DNA of 64,000 bases from Tessaracoccus defluvii (GTDB taxonomy: Bacteria; Actinomycetota; Actinomycetes; Propionibacteriales; Propionibacteriaceae). The stretch is taken from contig NZ_CP060789.1 of the NCBI RefSeq assembly GCF_014489575.1, forward strand, positions 1,612,001 to 1,676,000, in the 5' to 3' direction. This document shows, piece by piece, positions 10,862 through 20,258 of the stretch. Position numbers and translations under genes: made by a program. Each line of letters starts with the position of its first letter. Position 1 is the first letter of the stretch. The notes under the pieces were generated by a model. It was not told the origin of the DNA, made no database searches, and saw nothing but the letters and a program-made list of their open reading frames with translations.

Positions 10862-10993
10862 GGGTGGACTCCTGATGGAAGTAAATGGTCGCGCCCGAGT
10901 CTATCCGCCAGCGGCAGCCGGACCAACATGCGCTCCCGCCGACGCTCCGGGCCTCTTCGACGACGCCGTCGACCTCGTTCTAGCATGGTGCCC

Positions 10994-11887
10994 GTGCCCA
11001 CTCCCCTGCTCAACAACGTGACCGACACGGCCCTCATCTTCGAGGGTGGAGGGATGCGCGGCTCCTTCTCCGCAGGCGTAGTGACTGCGCTGCTGGACGG
11101 CGAGGTGCACTGCGACTGGGTCGGCGGCATCTCCGCCGGCTCGAGCTGCCTCGTCAACTACGTGGCGCGCGACACCGAGCGCGCCCGCCGGTCTTTCGTC
11201 GAGATCGCCGAGGATCCACGGCTCGGCAACTTCGGCACCTGGGTCCGGGGCCGCGGGATGTTCCAGTCGGAGTGGATCTACGAACAGACCTCCGAGCCCG
11301 GGCAGGCGCTGCCGCTCGACTACGAGGCATTCCGCGCGAACCCGGCGACGATCCGCGTCGGCGGGTTCCGGGCCGCCGACGGCGAGATGCTCTACTGGGG
11401 CCGCGACGAGCTGCACCCGAAGCGGCAGCTGATGCTAAAGGTCCGGGCGAGCTCGACCATGCCGCTGCTCATGCCCATCACCACCATCGACGGCGTGGAC
11501 TACGTCGACGGCGCCCTCGGCCCCAGTGGCGGCATCGCCCTCGACGCGGCCCAGGCAGACGGGTACGAGAAGTTCCTCGTCGTCTTCACCCGCCCCCGCG
11601 GCTACCGGAAGTCCGTCGTCAAGACTCCCCTCACCCTGCGGACCCTGTTCAGGCGTTACCCGGCGATCGCGACGGCGCTCATCGAGCGGCCGGCCAACTA
11701 CAACCGGACCCTCGACGAGTTGCTCGAACTGGAGCGGGAGGGCAGGGCCTACCTGCTGTTCCCAGACGAGATGCCCATCGAGAACGGGGAGCGCAACGTG
11801 GCGCGGCTACGGTCGGTCTTCGACGCGGGTCGCGCCCAGGCGGAGCGGGAGCTGCCGGCGATCAGGGAGTTCCTCGGGCTGGCCTGA
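10994..11887 (+). CDS. patatin-like phospholipase family protein
   Basis: Predicted cytoplasmic lipid acyl hydrolase. The fold's signatures are all visible: the oxyanion loop EGGGMRGSFSAGV, the nucleophile elbow GGISAGSS (GxSxG) and the Asp of DGALGPSGG. About 297 aa. The start is uncertain: ATG 10985 and GTG 10988 are in frame, but TAGCAT at 10981-10986 looks like a -10 box and GTG 10994 lies 7 nt after it, fitting a leaderless transcript. It is divergent from tig. The physiological substrate is unknown. Confidence 0.87.
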   Translation: MPTPLLNNVTDTALIFEGGGMRGSFSAGVVTALLDGEVHCDWVGGISAGSSCLVNYVARDTERARRSFVEIAEDPRLGNFGTWVRGRGMFQSEWIYEQTSEPGQALPLDYEAFRANPATIRVGGFRAADGEMLYWGRDELHPKRQLMLKVRASSTMPLLMPITTIDGVDYVDGALGPSGGIALDAAQADGYEKFLVVFTRPRGYRKSVVKTPLTLRTLFRRYPAIATALIERPANYNRTLDELLELEREGRAYLLFPDEMPIENGERNVARLRSVFDAGRAQAERELPAIREFLGLA

Positions 11888-11952
11888 GGCGCTCGCCCGC
11901 GCGGCCCGCCAAGACGCGCTGAGCGCAACACTTCATCCGCAGCGTCAAGCCC

Positions 11953-13071
11953 TCACCGCTCGCAGCCGATTCCGTCGTTGTCCCGGTCCAGATGCTTGCC
12001 ATACCCGGGGTCTCCCCTGCGTACTGGTGCGGCGCCTGCCTTACGCGCAGCCGTGCAGTTCGCGTAGTAGACGCTGCTGACATTGCTCGGCTTCTCTGTG
12101 ACCGTCTGCTTGACCTTCGCCTTGGCGATCCGCTCAGCCTCAGCCTTCTCCGCTGCGATCCGCTCAGCCTCAGCCTTCTCCGCTGCGATCCGCTCAGCCT
12201 CAGCCTTCTCCGCCGCGATCCGCTCAGCCTCAGCCTTCTCCGCCGCGATCCGCTCAGCCTCAGCCTTCTCCGCCGCCATACGCTCCGCCTCGCGAATCTC
12301 CGCCGCGGCCAGTTGGTGATCCGCTTGCTGCGCTCGTCCGGCAGCGATCCCTGCATCCAGTTCGGCCAACCAATCCCGGCGTTGGTCGTCGGAGTAGAAG
12401 GCATTCACCGAGGCCTCACCTGCGGATTCCTCACTCGCCAGTTCGGCCCGCAGAAGTGAAGCCCGGTGAATGTCATCATTGATAGCTCCAACGGCAAGCA
12501 GATGTTGGTTCTCCGACCAGCCATCATCGCCCACGTCGGAGGCGACCAGCGCTGCAGCGGCCGCCCGGATCTGGGACGGCAAGGTGCAGTCGACCTCCGG
12601 CGCGTAGGCGCCGACGCGTTTGGCCTCAGCCTGCTCGGCCGCCGCCAGCACCTCCGAATAGAACCGGTCATTCGGTTCAAATAGCAGAGGTGCTCCGAGA
12701 CCTGCCGCCGCGATCTCGGCATTTACCAGACTGCCCGACTCAAACACCCCTGCCAGGGTACGGCCGTACTTGTCGTAGCGCTCTTTGTCATACTGCAGGT
12801 CGACCCGAGTCCCGACAGGGAGACGATTTTCAAGGAACTCGGAGGCCTCAGGGCCAAGACATTCCGTCGGCTGGCCCGAGTCCCTGGTTTCCGGTGCATC
12901 GATGTTCAGCAGCCGCACACGGACTGTCTTGTCGAGAATCCGCACCTCGATGGTGTCCCCGTCGACAACCCGTTCAACGATAACCGGGCTGGCTTGGACA
13001 CCGACTGCGACACCCGTGAAACCAACCGCGGCTGCAGCCGAGGCCGCAATGATTTTTGCTAGCCGTGTCAC
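11953..13071 (-). CDS. secreted thermonuclease-like protein with EKAEAERIA repeats and excalibur domain
   Basis: Predicted exported nuclease, 372 aa. A signal peptide (VTRLAKIIAASAAAAVGFTGVAVGV) is followed by a staphylococcal-nuclease domain: VVDGDTIEVRI, RLLNIDAPE and YDKYGRTLAGVF carry the usual metal ligands and catalytic Arg/Glu positions. Then comes a mid-region of unknown fold, a charged helix of five to six tandem AEKAEAERIA decapeptides, and a C-terminal excalibur calcium-binding motif (DRDNDGIGCER with paired Cys). GTG 13071 is chosen because an AGGAG lies 9 nt upstream and the signal peptide then starts properly. The repeat helix probably forms a rigid stalk or coiled coil (inference). 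Confidence 0.85.
   Translation of the reverse strand: MTRLAKIIAASAAAAVGFTGVAVGVQASPVIVERVVDGDTIEVRILDKTVRVRLLNIDAPETRDSGQPTECLGPEASEFLENRLPVGTRVDLQYDKERYDKYGRTLAGVFESGSLVNAEIAAAGLGAPLLFEPNDRFYSEVLAAAEQAEAKRVGAYAPEVDCTLPSQIRAAAAALVASDVGDDGWSENQHLLAVGAINDDIHRASLLRAELASEESAGEASVNAFYSDDQRRDWLAELDAGIAAGRAQQADHQLAAAEIREAERMAAEKAEAERIAAEKAEAERIAAEKAEAERIAAEKAEAERIAAEKAEAERIAKAKVKQTVTEKPSNVSSVYYANCTAARKAGAAPVRRGDPGYGKHLDRDNDGIGCER
12121..12300 (-). repeat. 30-bp tandem repeat, six units, inside the nuclease gene
   Basis: Six head-to-tail 30-bp units encode AEKAEAERIA; units differ only by CTG/CCG-type changes, and the last (12271-12300) is degenerate. Copy number is likely to vary by slippage, always in frame because the unit is 30 bp. 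Confidence 0.9.
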
Positions 13072-13251
13072 GCTTCTTGACTCCTGATCAACACACTCGG
13101 GCCGCACCCGAGAGAGGACTTTCCGACAGCGAGGTCGCTTCCGTCATGGCCGGGAGAGCAGACCGCCACACCCGATCCGAAGGTAACTTCCGGCAGCAGG
13201 CTATCCGCTGGGCTGGCCGTTCTCGAAATGGGACGTACGAAACCATCTGGG

Positions 13252-14161
13252 CTACAGGACACGGATATCCAGCTTGGCCTGCTCGACTTCCTCCGCCGCG
13301 GCAGCGAGCCTCTGAGCCATATCGAACCACTGGTCATCTGGGATCTTGCTCCTGCGCTGCAGCTCGTCGCGTCCATCCTGGAGCGACGCCAATACCGCCA
13401 GCCGTCGCGCCTCAAACACGGCGATACCGTCGGCACGCGCCTTGGCGGTCGTCGGCTCCAGCGGATCGAATCGGAAGTTCTTCACGTGCACTTCGCGCCA
13501 GGCGAGGACCAACTTGGTCAGGACCGCGCCGAACCCGGGTAGGTTCTGAATACTCTCAGGACGCACGTCTGCCGCCGACCTGACCCCAGACTCCTCAAGG
13601 GTCACCTTCCGGGCTGGCCCCAGTCCGGGGATCCTGGCGTCCCTGATATATGACGTCGCAAGGTGACGCTCCAACTGCCGAGCTTCGGCCTGCGCGTCGA
13701 ATTTCGCGATCCATTCCCGCTGCTGGTCAGCAATCTCGACCTCGAACTCATGCTTGGACCGTTGAAGCCGCCCCTTGAGCTCGGCGAATCCCACAGGTCC
13801 GAGCTGGTCTGCCTCGGACGTGACGGCTGCATAACGCCGACTGGCCTCGGCCAGGAGTGCCTCGCGATGTCGACGCTCAACACGCCGGGCGCGGCCGCGA
13901 ATACGGTGCCACGCGGCCACAGCGGCTGCGGGGAGGAGCGCATACCACCACAGGTGGGGAGCCAGAGCAAGCAGGGCAACCAGGATGCCGAACACAAGTC
14001 CTGTGCCAATCCACCATCCAATAGGGCTGCCTTGTCCGGCAGACCCGATGGTGAGGGGATGGAAGGAGCGGAATTCTCTCTGTCTCCACGAACGAGATCC
14101 GCTCAGGCGGCTCGATCGACTCGATCTCATACCACAAGCCGGTGATACTCGTCTCTGCCAC
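13252..14161 (-). CDS. membrane protein with helix-hairpin-helix motifs, probably frameshifted
   Basis: Function not recognised. The downstream frame shows two adjacent membrane segments (WWIGTGLVFGILVALLALAP and WWYALLPAAAVAAW), a charged coiled-coil region (RRVERRHREALLAEASRR..) and a double helix-hairpin-helix (IPGLGPARKVTLEESGV, then IQNLPGFGAVLTKLVLAW) of the kind that binds DNA without sequence preference. The best N-terminus (MAETSITGLWYEIESIEPPERISFVETE, from ATG 14161) is in another frame; a 2-nt loss or 1-nt gain in the GAGAGA stretch near 14076-14081 would join them. Otherwise the gene simply starts later. Tandem membrane plus HhH architecture resembles bacterial proteins described only as conserved hypothetical. 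Confidence 0.6.
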
Positions 14162-14390
14162 GCCCGAATTCTCTCATGCCCGAACAGCTGGCCCCACCCA
14201 GGATGAACTAGTCGACCGCTGCATCCACCTGGCGTCAACTAGCAGCATCCGATTGCGCGTGTAGGCCACAGGGGAGCCTCCCGCGATCAGAGAGTCCTCG
14301 GACCGGCCTGAGCTCCACCGAGACGCCGATCCGAGCAACGCATCTCTGCCGTTCGGGACACCCCGCTGACAACGGCTGTTACCCTGAGCC

Positions 14391-14738
14391 ATGGAAGAAT
14401 ATCTGTGGGTCTTGAAGGCGTCTGAACTTGATCTGATCCGCGAAATCGAACCGGATCGCATGGCTGCTCTCAACGAAGAGGAACTGCTGTCGCTGCACAA
14501 GCGGATCCGGCGAGCCCGCAACAAGCATGTCGGGAACTACCGCCGCAAGGGGGCAGCGCGGGTGGCAGAGCAGGGAGGCCGTGGCGCCGCCCGTCCAGGC
14601 AACAAGAAGTCGCTGTGGCGCGCCGAGGCATTCGAGGAGGCGCTGTCGCGGGTGTCCAGTCGACTGGCGGTCGTGGCCCACGCGGAGGCGGAGACTCTGA
14701 AGCAGGAGCGGCTGGCAGCGGTGGAAGTCGACGAGTAG
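14391..14738 (+). CDS. conserved hypothetical protein, 115 aa
   Basis: Small, highly charged, probably helical cytoplasmic protein; function not recognised. The N-terminal half (ELDLIREIEPDRMAALNEEELLSLHKRIRRARNKHVGNYRRKGAARV, quoted in parts) is Arg/Glu-rich, and the C-terminal third is an Ala/Glu helix. Start ATG 14391 has TACCCT 5 nt upstream, consistent with a leaderless start. It ends 21 bases before the left end of an IS1380 element. Confidence 0.65.
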   Translation: MEEYLWVLKASELDLIREIEPDRMAALNEEELLSLHKRIRRARNKHVGNYRRKGAARVAEQGGRGAARPGNKKSLWRAEAFEEALSRVSSRLAVVAHAEAETLKQERLAAVEVDE

Positions 14739-14759
14739 GGCTGGCTTGCTGAGCCCTAG

Positions 14760-16425
14760 CCTCCCTCTTTCATGAGGCGGCTTGAGAGCTGCCAGCTGGG
14801 CTGTCGGCGCCCGATCTGAACACTGGGCCGGGTGAGGGCGTGACTGTTGGCCGGCTGACGCTGCCGGTGGGCGGTTCTCCAGGTTTCCTCGGCTTGGTGC
14901 GGACGGGGTGGGGTCAGTGCGGTGGTGGGATCGCGGCGATCCGGGCGAACGCGGCCACCAGGTGCTCGACCCAGGGCCAGGTCTTGGGTAGACGCAGTCG
15001 TCGCCGTCGGGCGCCGTGAACGAGTCTTGCCGGGACGTGCAGCAGCCGATACCTGAGTGCCTTTGGTTCGGCTTTGGCGAGGTCGCCGTCGAGGGCGAGC
15101 ATCTTGAGCCAGGCCACCAGATCGGCGGCGATCATCGTCAGTGCAAGCCAGGTCTGGTTGATGGCGAACTCGCGAGACGGGAAACGTCCCAGCCCAGAAT
15201 CCTTGGCGTGACGGATCCGGTCCTCGACCCGGGCATGCGCCCGATGCCGGGCCTCGAGGAACTGCAGAGTGCCGCTCGTGGTGTTGGTGGCAAACGCTTG
15301 ATACCGCCACCCGTCGTGGACTTCGAACAGCGACAGTTGAGCCCCGGGATGGGGGCGTTCGCGGCGCAGGATCACCCTCATCCCGGCCGGCCAACTGGTC
15401 AGGTCCAGCAGTCCGGTCAGTTCGGCGACGTCCCCGCCTTCTCGGACCTCACCCTCAGCGGTGAGCGCGGGGGACCACAAGCCTGCGGGAAGTTCGGTGA
15501 TCGCGGCACGCACCTTCTCGCCGATCGTGAACCCCACGCTGTAGTGCAGCGTCCTGCCTCTGACTTGGCCTTGCGCATGGAGCCAGTCCAGCAACTGGTG
15601 AGAGGCGCCGGCACCGTCGCAGCGGATCAACAGGTTGCGTCGATACGGCATCGGGATCTGGGTGATCGCCTCGCCCAGGACCTGAATGTGATCGACGGCC
15701 GTGTTCGACCCCGCCCGCCCGGTCCGCAGCGCGGCGGCGAGGAACTCGCCCGTGTTGTCGCACCACACACCGATCGGGTGATACCCGAACGTCCTCTTAA
15801 ACGTCGGCGACGCCAACTCCTTCTCCGAATGCGTCACCACGATCGTGGCATCGACATCCAACACCACCGTGCTGCCGAGATCGGTCCCGGCGACCTTCGA
15901 GGCCGGGACACCGCCAGCGGCTGTCAGTTGGGCCCAGACGTGGCGACGGACGCGGGCCCGGGCCGCCTGGATCTTCCTGCGCCTGGCGTCGGTGACCTCG
16001 TCCAACGCCCGCCACACCGTCGGAGCAGACGCGACCGGCCCCAGCACCTGCCCCTGGTGGCGCAGCACGTCGATGTCGGAGATCGCCTCCCCGCCGTCGG
16101 CGAGCATCACCGCGACATCGGTCAGTACCTGGCCGCGGTCATGCACCGAGGGGATGAACGAACGCCGGGCCATCGCCGTCAATAGGGCTCCGGTCAGGCC
16201 GGTGTTCTCGGCCAGCATCCTGAGTCCAATGCTGCCGGCGTGGGCGATCACCGCGCCGCCATCGCCGGTCACGGACATACCGGTGGACCACGAAGTACGC
16301 TTCACCTACGGAGCGCCTTCCGCTTCAGGGGTTTTGAACAGTCGCATGTCCAAGTATCCCGTAGTCAGAAGGCACTCCGGCCTATCTGCAGCACGCGTCG
16401 CTCACTCCGCCATGAACGATCGAGG
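14760..16425 (-). mobile_element. IS1380-family insertion sequence, copy 1
   Basis: 1,666-bp element with imperfect inverted ends (CCTCCCTCTTTCATGAGGCGG left; complement of CGCCATGAACGATCGAGG right). It is almost identical to 21176-22841. Flanks are CTAG on the left and CTAA on the right, so no clean target duplication is seen for this copy alone. It carries one intact transposase. Confidence 0.87.
14914..16305 (-). CDS. IS1380-family transposase, copy 1
   Basis: DDE transposase, 463 aa, apparently intact. The catalytic region is suggested by VVLDVDATIVVTHSEK (first Asp), LLIRCDGAGAS (second Asp) and the late helical segment around the VEDRIRHAKDSGLGRFPS motif typical of IS1380. Start GTG 16305 follows the element's right terminus by about 120 bases. 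It differs from the second copy by one residue (Val for Ala in LSLFE-V/A-HDGW). Confidence 0.92.
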   Translation of the reverse strand: MKRTSWSTGMSVTGDGGAVIAHAGSIGLRMLAENTGLTGALLTAMARRSFIPSVHDRGQVLTDVAVMLADGGEAISDIDVLRHQGQVLGPVASAPTVWRALDEVTDARRRKIQAARARVRRHVWAQLTAAGGVPASKVAGTDLGSTVVLDVDATIVVTHSEKELASPTFKRTFGYHPIGVWCDNTGEFLAAALRTGRAGSNTAVDHIQVLGEAITQIPMPYRRNLLIRCDGAGASHQLLDWLHAQGQVRGRTLHYSVGFTIGEKVRAAITELPAGLWSPALTAEGEVREGGDVAELTGLLDLTSWPAGMRVILRRERPHPGAQLSLFEVHDGWRYQAFATNTTSGTLQFLEARHRAHARVEDRIRHAKDSGLGRFPSREFAINQTWLALTMIAADLVAWLKMLALDGDLAKAEPKALRYRLLHVPARLVHGARRRRLRLPKTWPWVEHLVAAFARIAAIPPPH

Positions 16426-16517
16426 CTAATGTGCCCTCCAAACCGAATGAGATGTGTCACTATTGCCTAACCCTGATACTTTAACCGCCCACAAGCGATA
16501 TTTTCGAAAGAAGTCGT

Positions 16518-17578
16518 ATGAGAACACTGAAGAGCATCGTTGTTCTAGCACTCGCAGCCGGCCTTGCTGTGGGTGGCGCTGACGTGGCAAAGGCAGATCC
16601 GTCTGACGACCCGGTAGATCAGGCTCTACAGGCAATCGAGGCTGTGAGTCCTGAGCTTCTTGACGATGCGATCAACCTCACGCCAGAGGAAGGGGGGATG
16701 CGGCTATTGAGGCTGATATCGAGGATGTTCAGATCACTGTACCGACGGACCCTTCGGATCCTCTTACGTTCGAATCTGACGACGGAGACATCGCAATCGT
16801 GCTGCCCGCGTCTGCGGAAGCCTCGGACGCTGTTGCCGCACGCGATGGAGTCGTCGTGTTTGATAACAACGATGGGTCAACGACTACGCCGATCGTGCGT
16901 GAAGACGCAACCCTCCAGATCAACACGGTGATCCAGTCGCCGGAGGCTCCGGTCTCCTACTCCTATCAGATCGATCTTCCGGTCGGAACTACCATCGAGC
17001 GGGATGGTGAGAGCTTGTACTTCCTGAACGGTGACACGCTCGTCGGCGGACTCGCGCCGGCATGGGCGCAGGACGCCGATGGCCAAACGGTCACCACGCG
17101 ATACGAAGTCGATGGAAGCACTGTCACTCAGATCGTGGAACACGACGCCACATTCACCTACCCCGTGGTGGCAGACCCGTGGCTCGGCAAGAACTTGTTC
17201 GCCTACGTCCGTAACAACGTTCGGGCCCCGTACAAAAACAAACCGGTCTACACCATGGAACTCTCAGCGTGGGGACAGCTGATCTATCGAGGAAGTGCAG
17301 CCCTTGGCCTCGTCGCACCGCTAGGGACTGGCCTCCCGGTGACTGCTCTCGGCTATAAGATCATGACAAACAACGGCTGGTCAGAAGTTATCTCCCGTCA
17401 GCCACGAGCCAACACGACCTCGGTAAAACAACAATACGTTTGCCACGTCAGGTACGGATACCCCGTCCTCGGCTCGGGCTGGCGCTGGGATCTCGAGGCA
17501 GCACGCCCGTCATATCCGGGTTGGACACGGGGCAACTTGTGGAACCACCGCTGCAACTGGAAAACAGCATCAGGCTAA
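16518..17578 (+). CDS. secreted protein, possibly with C-terminal DUF2599-like domain, frameshifted
   Basis: Function unknown. ATG 16518 gives a clear signal peptide (MRTLKSIVVLALAAGLAVGG..AKA). The frame then breaks at the G run 16692-16697; one extra G restores EEGGDAAIEADIEDVQITVP and continues through DNNDGSTTTPIV, the conserved-looking VVADPWLG and a Cys-containing end (CHVRYGYP..WNHRCNW). The Trp/Arg/Cys pattern of the last 70 residues resembles DUF2599, from memory only. About 353 aa in total. Codon use and lower GC differ a little from flanking housekeeping genes, as expected for cargo of a mobile island. Confidence 0.6.
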
Positions 17579-17602
17579 TCATGACAACTGAAGGAGCCGC
17601 GC

Positions 17603-18223
17603 ATGCATGAAATTCGCCGCCCGATGCGACCGTGCTTTACCGTCAGGATAGCAGTGGCCTCACTAGCGATTGTCACCATGGTGACTGTCTCTGGCTGCGC
17701 ACTTGTTTCGATGTCGGATGCATGGTCACGCGCAAAGATTGACCTGCTCACGTTCACTCCCGACAGCCCCGATCCTAGCTGGAGCTCCGACCCTGAATGG
17801 CCTTACCTTGATGCAACCGATCTGACCGCCGAGGTCTGTGGCTCCGAGGTCGACTGTGTCCAGGCGGTCGGCAATGAGTACCTCACCTTGTTGAAATTCG
17901 GTTCCGTGGGCGCGGCTACCGACTACGCAGAAATCTTGGGTACCGATGCGGTCCAGATCGACCCGCTGGTGGTGCACTTCGACGGTACTGAGCTTTCTAC
18001 GGAGACCCGGGAGGGATCATTTACACCCTCAGTAGTGACAACGCCAGCAGCCCTGACTGATTCGAGATTCGCAGCCCGGGGTCGCTGGTTTGCCATGCCC
18101 GTCGCACTTTTCCCGGCAAGTCTGCCTGGTGCCGGGAATGGTCCTTCTCGGCGCAAAATGTGTCTCGTAACCAACCTGTCTCGAAAGTGGCTCATCACAA
18201 TCCGGGGTGTAGTTGGGGTCTGA
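17603..18223 (+). CDS. lipoprotein, C-terminus replaced by ISL3 sequence
   Basis: Function unknown. The signal sequence ends in a lipobox (VTVSGC), so it should be lipid-anchored on the outer face of the membrane. The body is acidic with a Cys pair (VCGSEVDC). Native sequence ends near nt 18188: the last dozen codons (LITIRGVVGV) read into the left end of the ISL3 element, so the protein is truncated. It lies 24 nt after the secreted protein gene and may have formed an operon with it. Confidence 0.6.
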   Translation: MHEIRRPMRPCFTVRIAVASLAIVTMVTVSGCALVSMSDAWSRAKIDLLTFTPDSPDPSWSSDPEWPYLDATDLTAEVCGSEVDCVQAVGNEYLTLLKFGSVGAATDYAEILGTDAVQIDPLVVHFDGTELSTETREGSFTPSVVTTPAALTDSRFAARGRWFAMPVALFPASLPGAGNGPSRRKMCLVTNLSRKWLITIRGVVGV

Positions 18224-18942
18224 ATCCGCCGGTCTCGAGCAGTGATCTGGCGATGTAGTTGGTGAGGTTGCGGAAGCCGAGGGCTGATCCGCGGAGGTGT
18301 TCGAGGCGGCCGTTGAGGGCCTCGGTGGGACTGTTCGAGGTGCCGGGCCGGTCAAAGTAGGCCAGCACGTCGTCGGCTCGCTTCTTCAGTGTTCGGCCGA
18401 GTGTGATCACCTCGCTCAACGCGGCGGGGACGCCCTGGCTCACGGAGGCGATCAGGCTGGTCATCATGACCCGGCCTTTGGTCCGGTCGGGTTCACGGTA
18501 GGCGCCGATCATGCGTTGGTAGATGCCCCAGGTGGCTTCGACCTCGACATGATCATCGCCGGCGAATAGGGCGGTGAGCCTGTCCTTCTGCCTGTCGGTG
18601 AGGAGGTCGGCGCCGGTGTGCAGGGTGCGGCGCGCCGAGTAGAGCGGGTCACTGGTGCGGCCTCGGTGTCCGTGGATGCCTGTTGGACGCGTCTCCGGCA
18701 TCGGTCGAGGGCGTCGCCGGCGAGGCGGACCACGTGGAAGGGATCCATGACGGCGGTCGCGTTGGGCAGTTCCTCGGTGGTGGCGGTCTTGAACCCGGTG
18801 AACCCATCCATCGCGACGACCTCGACTCTGTCGCGCCATGCCTGGTCGCGTTCGGTCAGCCATTGCTTGAATGCCTGCTTGGAGCGCCCTTCGACCATGT
18901 CGAGCAGCCTGGCAGGCCCTGTCCGGTCGCGGATGCCGGTCA
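18195..18942 (-). pseudogene. ISL3-family transposase, C-terminal part
   Basis: Downstream half of the transposase that starts at 20829. In one frame it reads RTGPARLLDMVEGRSKQAFKQWL..VVAMDGFTGFKTATTEELPNA..DPFHVVRLAG; after QQAST a second frame takes over with DPLYSARRTLHTGADLLTDRQ to SPTEALNGRLEHLRGSALGFRN, where the last catalytic Glu lies. So it is broken by both an IS3 insertion and an indel near 18650-18690. Confidence 0.8.
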
Positions 18943-18967
18943 GGTTGAATCGCCCTGGGTTTCGTTC

Positions 18968-19894
18968 CTATCGGTTTCCCTGGCCAGCGAGTGCTGGCTG
19001 GGCTGATTCGGTCTCAGCGTAGTACGCCGCGTCGACCTCGATTGGGGTGCGGTAGTCGAGCTCCCCGTGGAGTCGGGCGTTGTTCCACCACCACACGTAC
19101 TCCAGCGTCGCGAGCTCGACTTGCTCGACCGTCCGCCACGGACCCCGTCGACGGATCAGCTCCGTCTTGTAGAGCCCGTTGACGGCCTCGGCGAGGGCGT
19201 TGTCGTAGCTGTCGCCGACGGTCCCCGTCGAAGGTTTCGCGCCGAGCTCGGTGATCCGGTCGGTGTAGACGACCGACAGGTAGTTCGAGCCGTGATCGGC
19301 GTGATGGACGAGCTCGTCCAGCGACTCGGTCGCGTTGAAGGCGGCCATGTTCAGCGCCTGCAGGGGCAGGATCTCGGCGCGCAGCGTCGCCGCGACGTTC
19401 CACCCGACGATCATGCGGGAGAACACGTCGATCACGAACGCGACATACGCGAACCCCGCCCACGTCGCGACATACGTGATGTCCGCCACCCACAAGCGGT
19501 TCGGCGCGGAGGCCGTGAAGTCGCGCCCCACGAGGTCCTTCGGCTTCTCCTGCGCGGGATCTGGTTTCGTGGTGAACACCTTCTTCGACCGCTTCACACC
19601 CTCGACACCGGCGAGCTTCATCAGCCGGGCGGTCTGGTCACGACCGATGTCCCACCCCTCCCGGCGGAGGAGGGCATGCATCTTCCGGACCCCGTAGACG
19701 CCATAGTTCTCAGCATGGAGGCGCACGATCTCCGGGACGAGCAGCTCGTCCTTCAACTGCCTCGCCGAGGGCACGCGCGTCTTCGCGGCGCGATACCCGC
19801 GGGAGGTGAGGAACCCTGGCACCACGTCCTGAAGGACACGGCAGAGGAACTCGACCCCGTAACGATCCCGATGCTCATCGATGAAGCGGATCAT
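18968..19894 (-). CDS. IS3-family transposase OrfB (integrase domain)
   Basis: DDE recombinase domain of the IS3 transposase, 308 aa. The HTH_21 segment (YGVYGVRKMHALLRREG) is followed by the rve core: first Asp in WVADITYVAT, second in HHADHGSNY, and the Glu in DSYDNALAEAVNGLYK. Normally made as an OrfAB fusion by -1 frameshifting; the TTTTTCG stretch close to the OrfA end is a plausible slip site. The gene appears intact. Confidence 0.92.
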   Translation of the reverse strand: MIRFIDEHRDRYGVEFLCRVLQDVVPGFLTSRGYRAAKTRVPSARQLKDELLVPEIVRLHAENYGVYGVRKMHALLRREGWDIGRDQTARLMKLAGVEGVKRSKKVFTTKPDPAQEKPKDLVGRDFTASAPNRLWVADITYVATWAGFAYVAFVIDVFSRMIVGWNVAATLRAEILPLQALNMAAFNATESLDELVHHADHGSNYLSVVYTDRITELGAKPSTGTVGDSYDNALAEAVNGLYKTELIRRRGPWRTVEQVELATLEYVWWWNNARLHGELDYRTPIEVDAAYYAETESAQPALAGQGNR

Positions 19895-19899
19895 CTCGG

Positions 19900-20220
19900 T
19901 CAGGGGCGGTCGAGTTCCTTCGCGAAAAACACGCTCGCAGCCTTGAGGACTTCGTTCGCCTTCTTGAGCTCGGCGTTCTCGCGGCGGAGGCGCTTGTTCT
20001 CCTCGGCGACGTCGGTGGGCACGCCGGGACGCTGGCCGGTGTCAACCTCGCGACGGCGATGCCACACGCGCAGCGTCTCGGCGCTCATGCCGAGGAGGCC
20101 GGCCACATGCCGTACCGCGGACATCAGGTTCGGGTGATCGCCGCTCGCGCGCGCTTCGTCGAGCATCCGTAGGGCGCGCTCGCGCATCTCGGGAGAGTAC
20201 TTCTGGTTCATCGGTTCCAT
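19900..20220 (-). CDS. IS3-family transposase OrfA
   Basis: DNA-binding protein of the IS3 element, 106 aa. Helix-turn-helix (KYSPEMRERALRMLDEA..GLLGMSAETLRVWHRR) is followed by a leucine-zipper-like helix (EENKRLRRENAELKKANEVLKAAS). ATG 20220 is the natural start; the longer frame upstream belongs to the interrupted ISL3 transposase. Confidence 0.9.
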   Translation of the reverse strand: MEPMNQKYSPEMRERALRMLDEARASGDHPNLMSAVRHVAGLLGMSAETLRVWHRRREVDTGQRPGVPTDVAEENKRLRRENAELKKANEVLKAASVFFAKELDRP

Positions 20221-20258
20221 CCTTGCTTGAAGCACGGAACGAAACCCAGGGCGGTTCA

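Larger units (their letters stand above)
18946..20258 (-). mobile_element. IS3-family insertion sequence with 3-bp target duplication
   Basis: 1,313 bp, bounded by TGAATCGCCCTGGGTTTCG on the left and the complement of TGAACCGCCCTGGGTTTCG on the right, both starting with TGA as usual for IS3. GGT is duplicated at 18943-18945 and 20259-20261. It is inserted in the ISL3 transposase gene. Confidence 0.88.

Noticed and set aside
12121..12300. Regular 30-bp repeats considered as a CRISPR array
   Set aside because: Units are directly adjacent without spacers and lie in frame in a coding sequence.
15016..16185. 389-aa open frame antisense to the IS1380 transposase (and its twin at 21432)
   Set aside because: Appears in both copies only because the element is duplicated; composition is that of an antisense shadow.
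14756..16429. Simple target duplication around IS1380 copy 1
   Set aside because: The 4-bp flanks are CTAG and CTAA; they do not match, so no single insertion event can be claimed.
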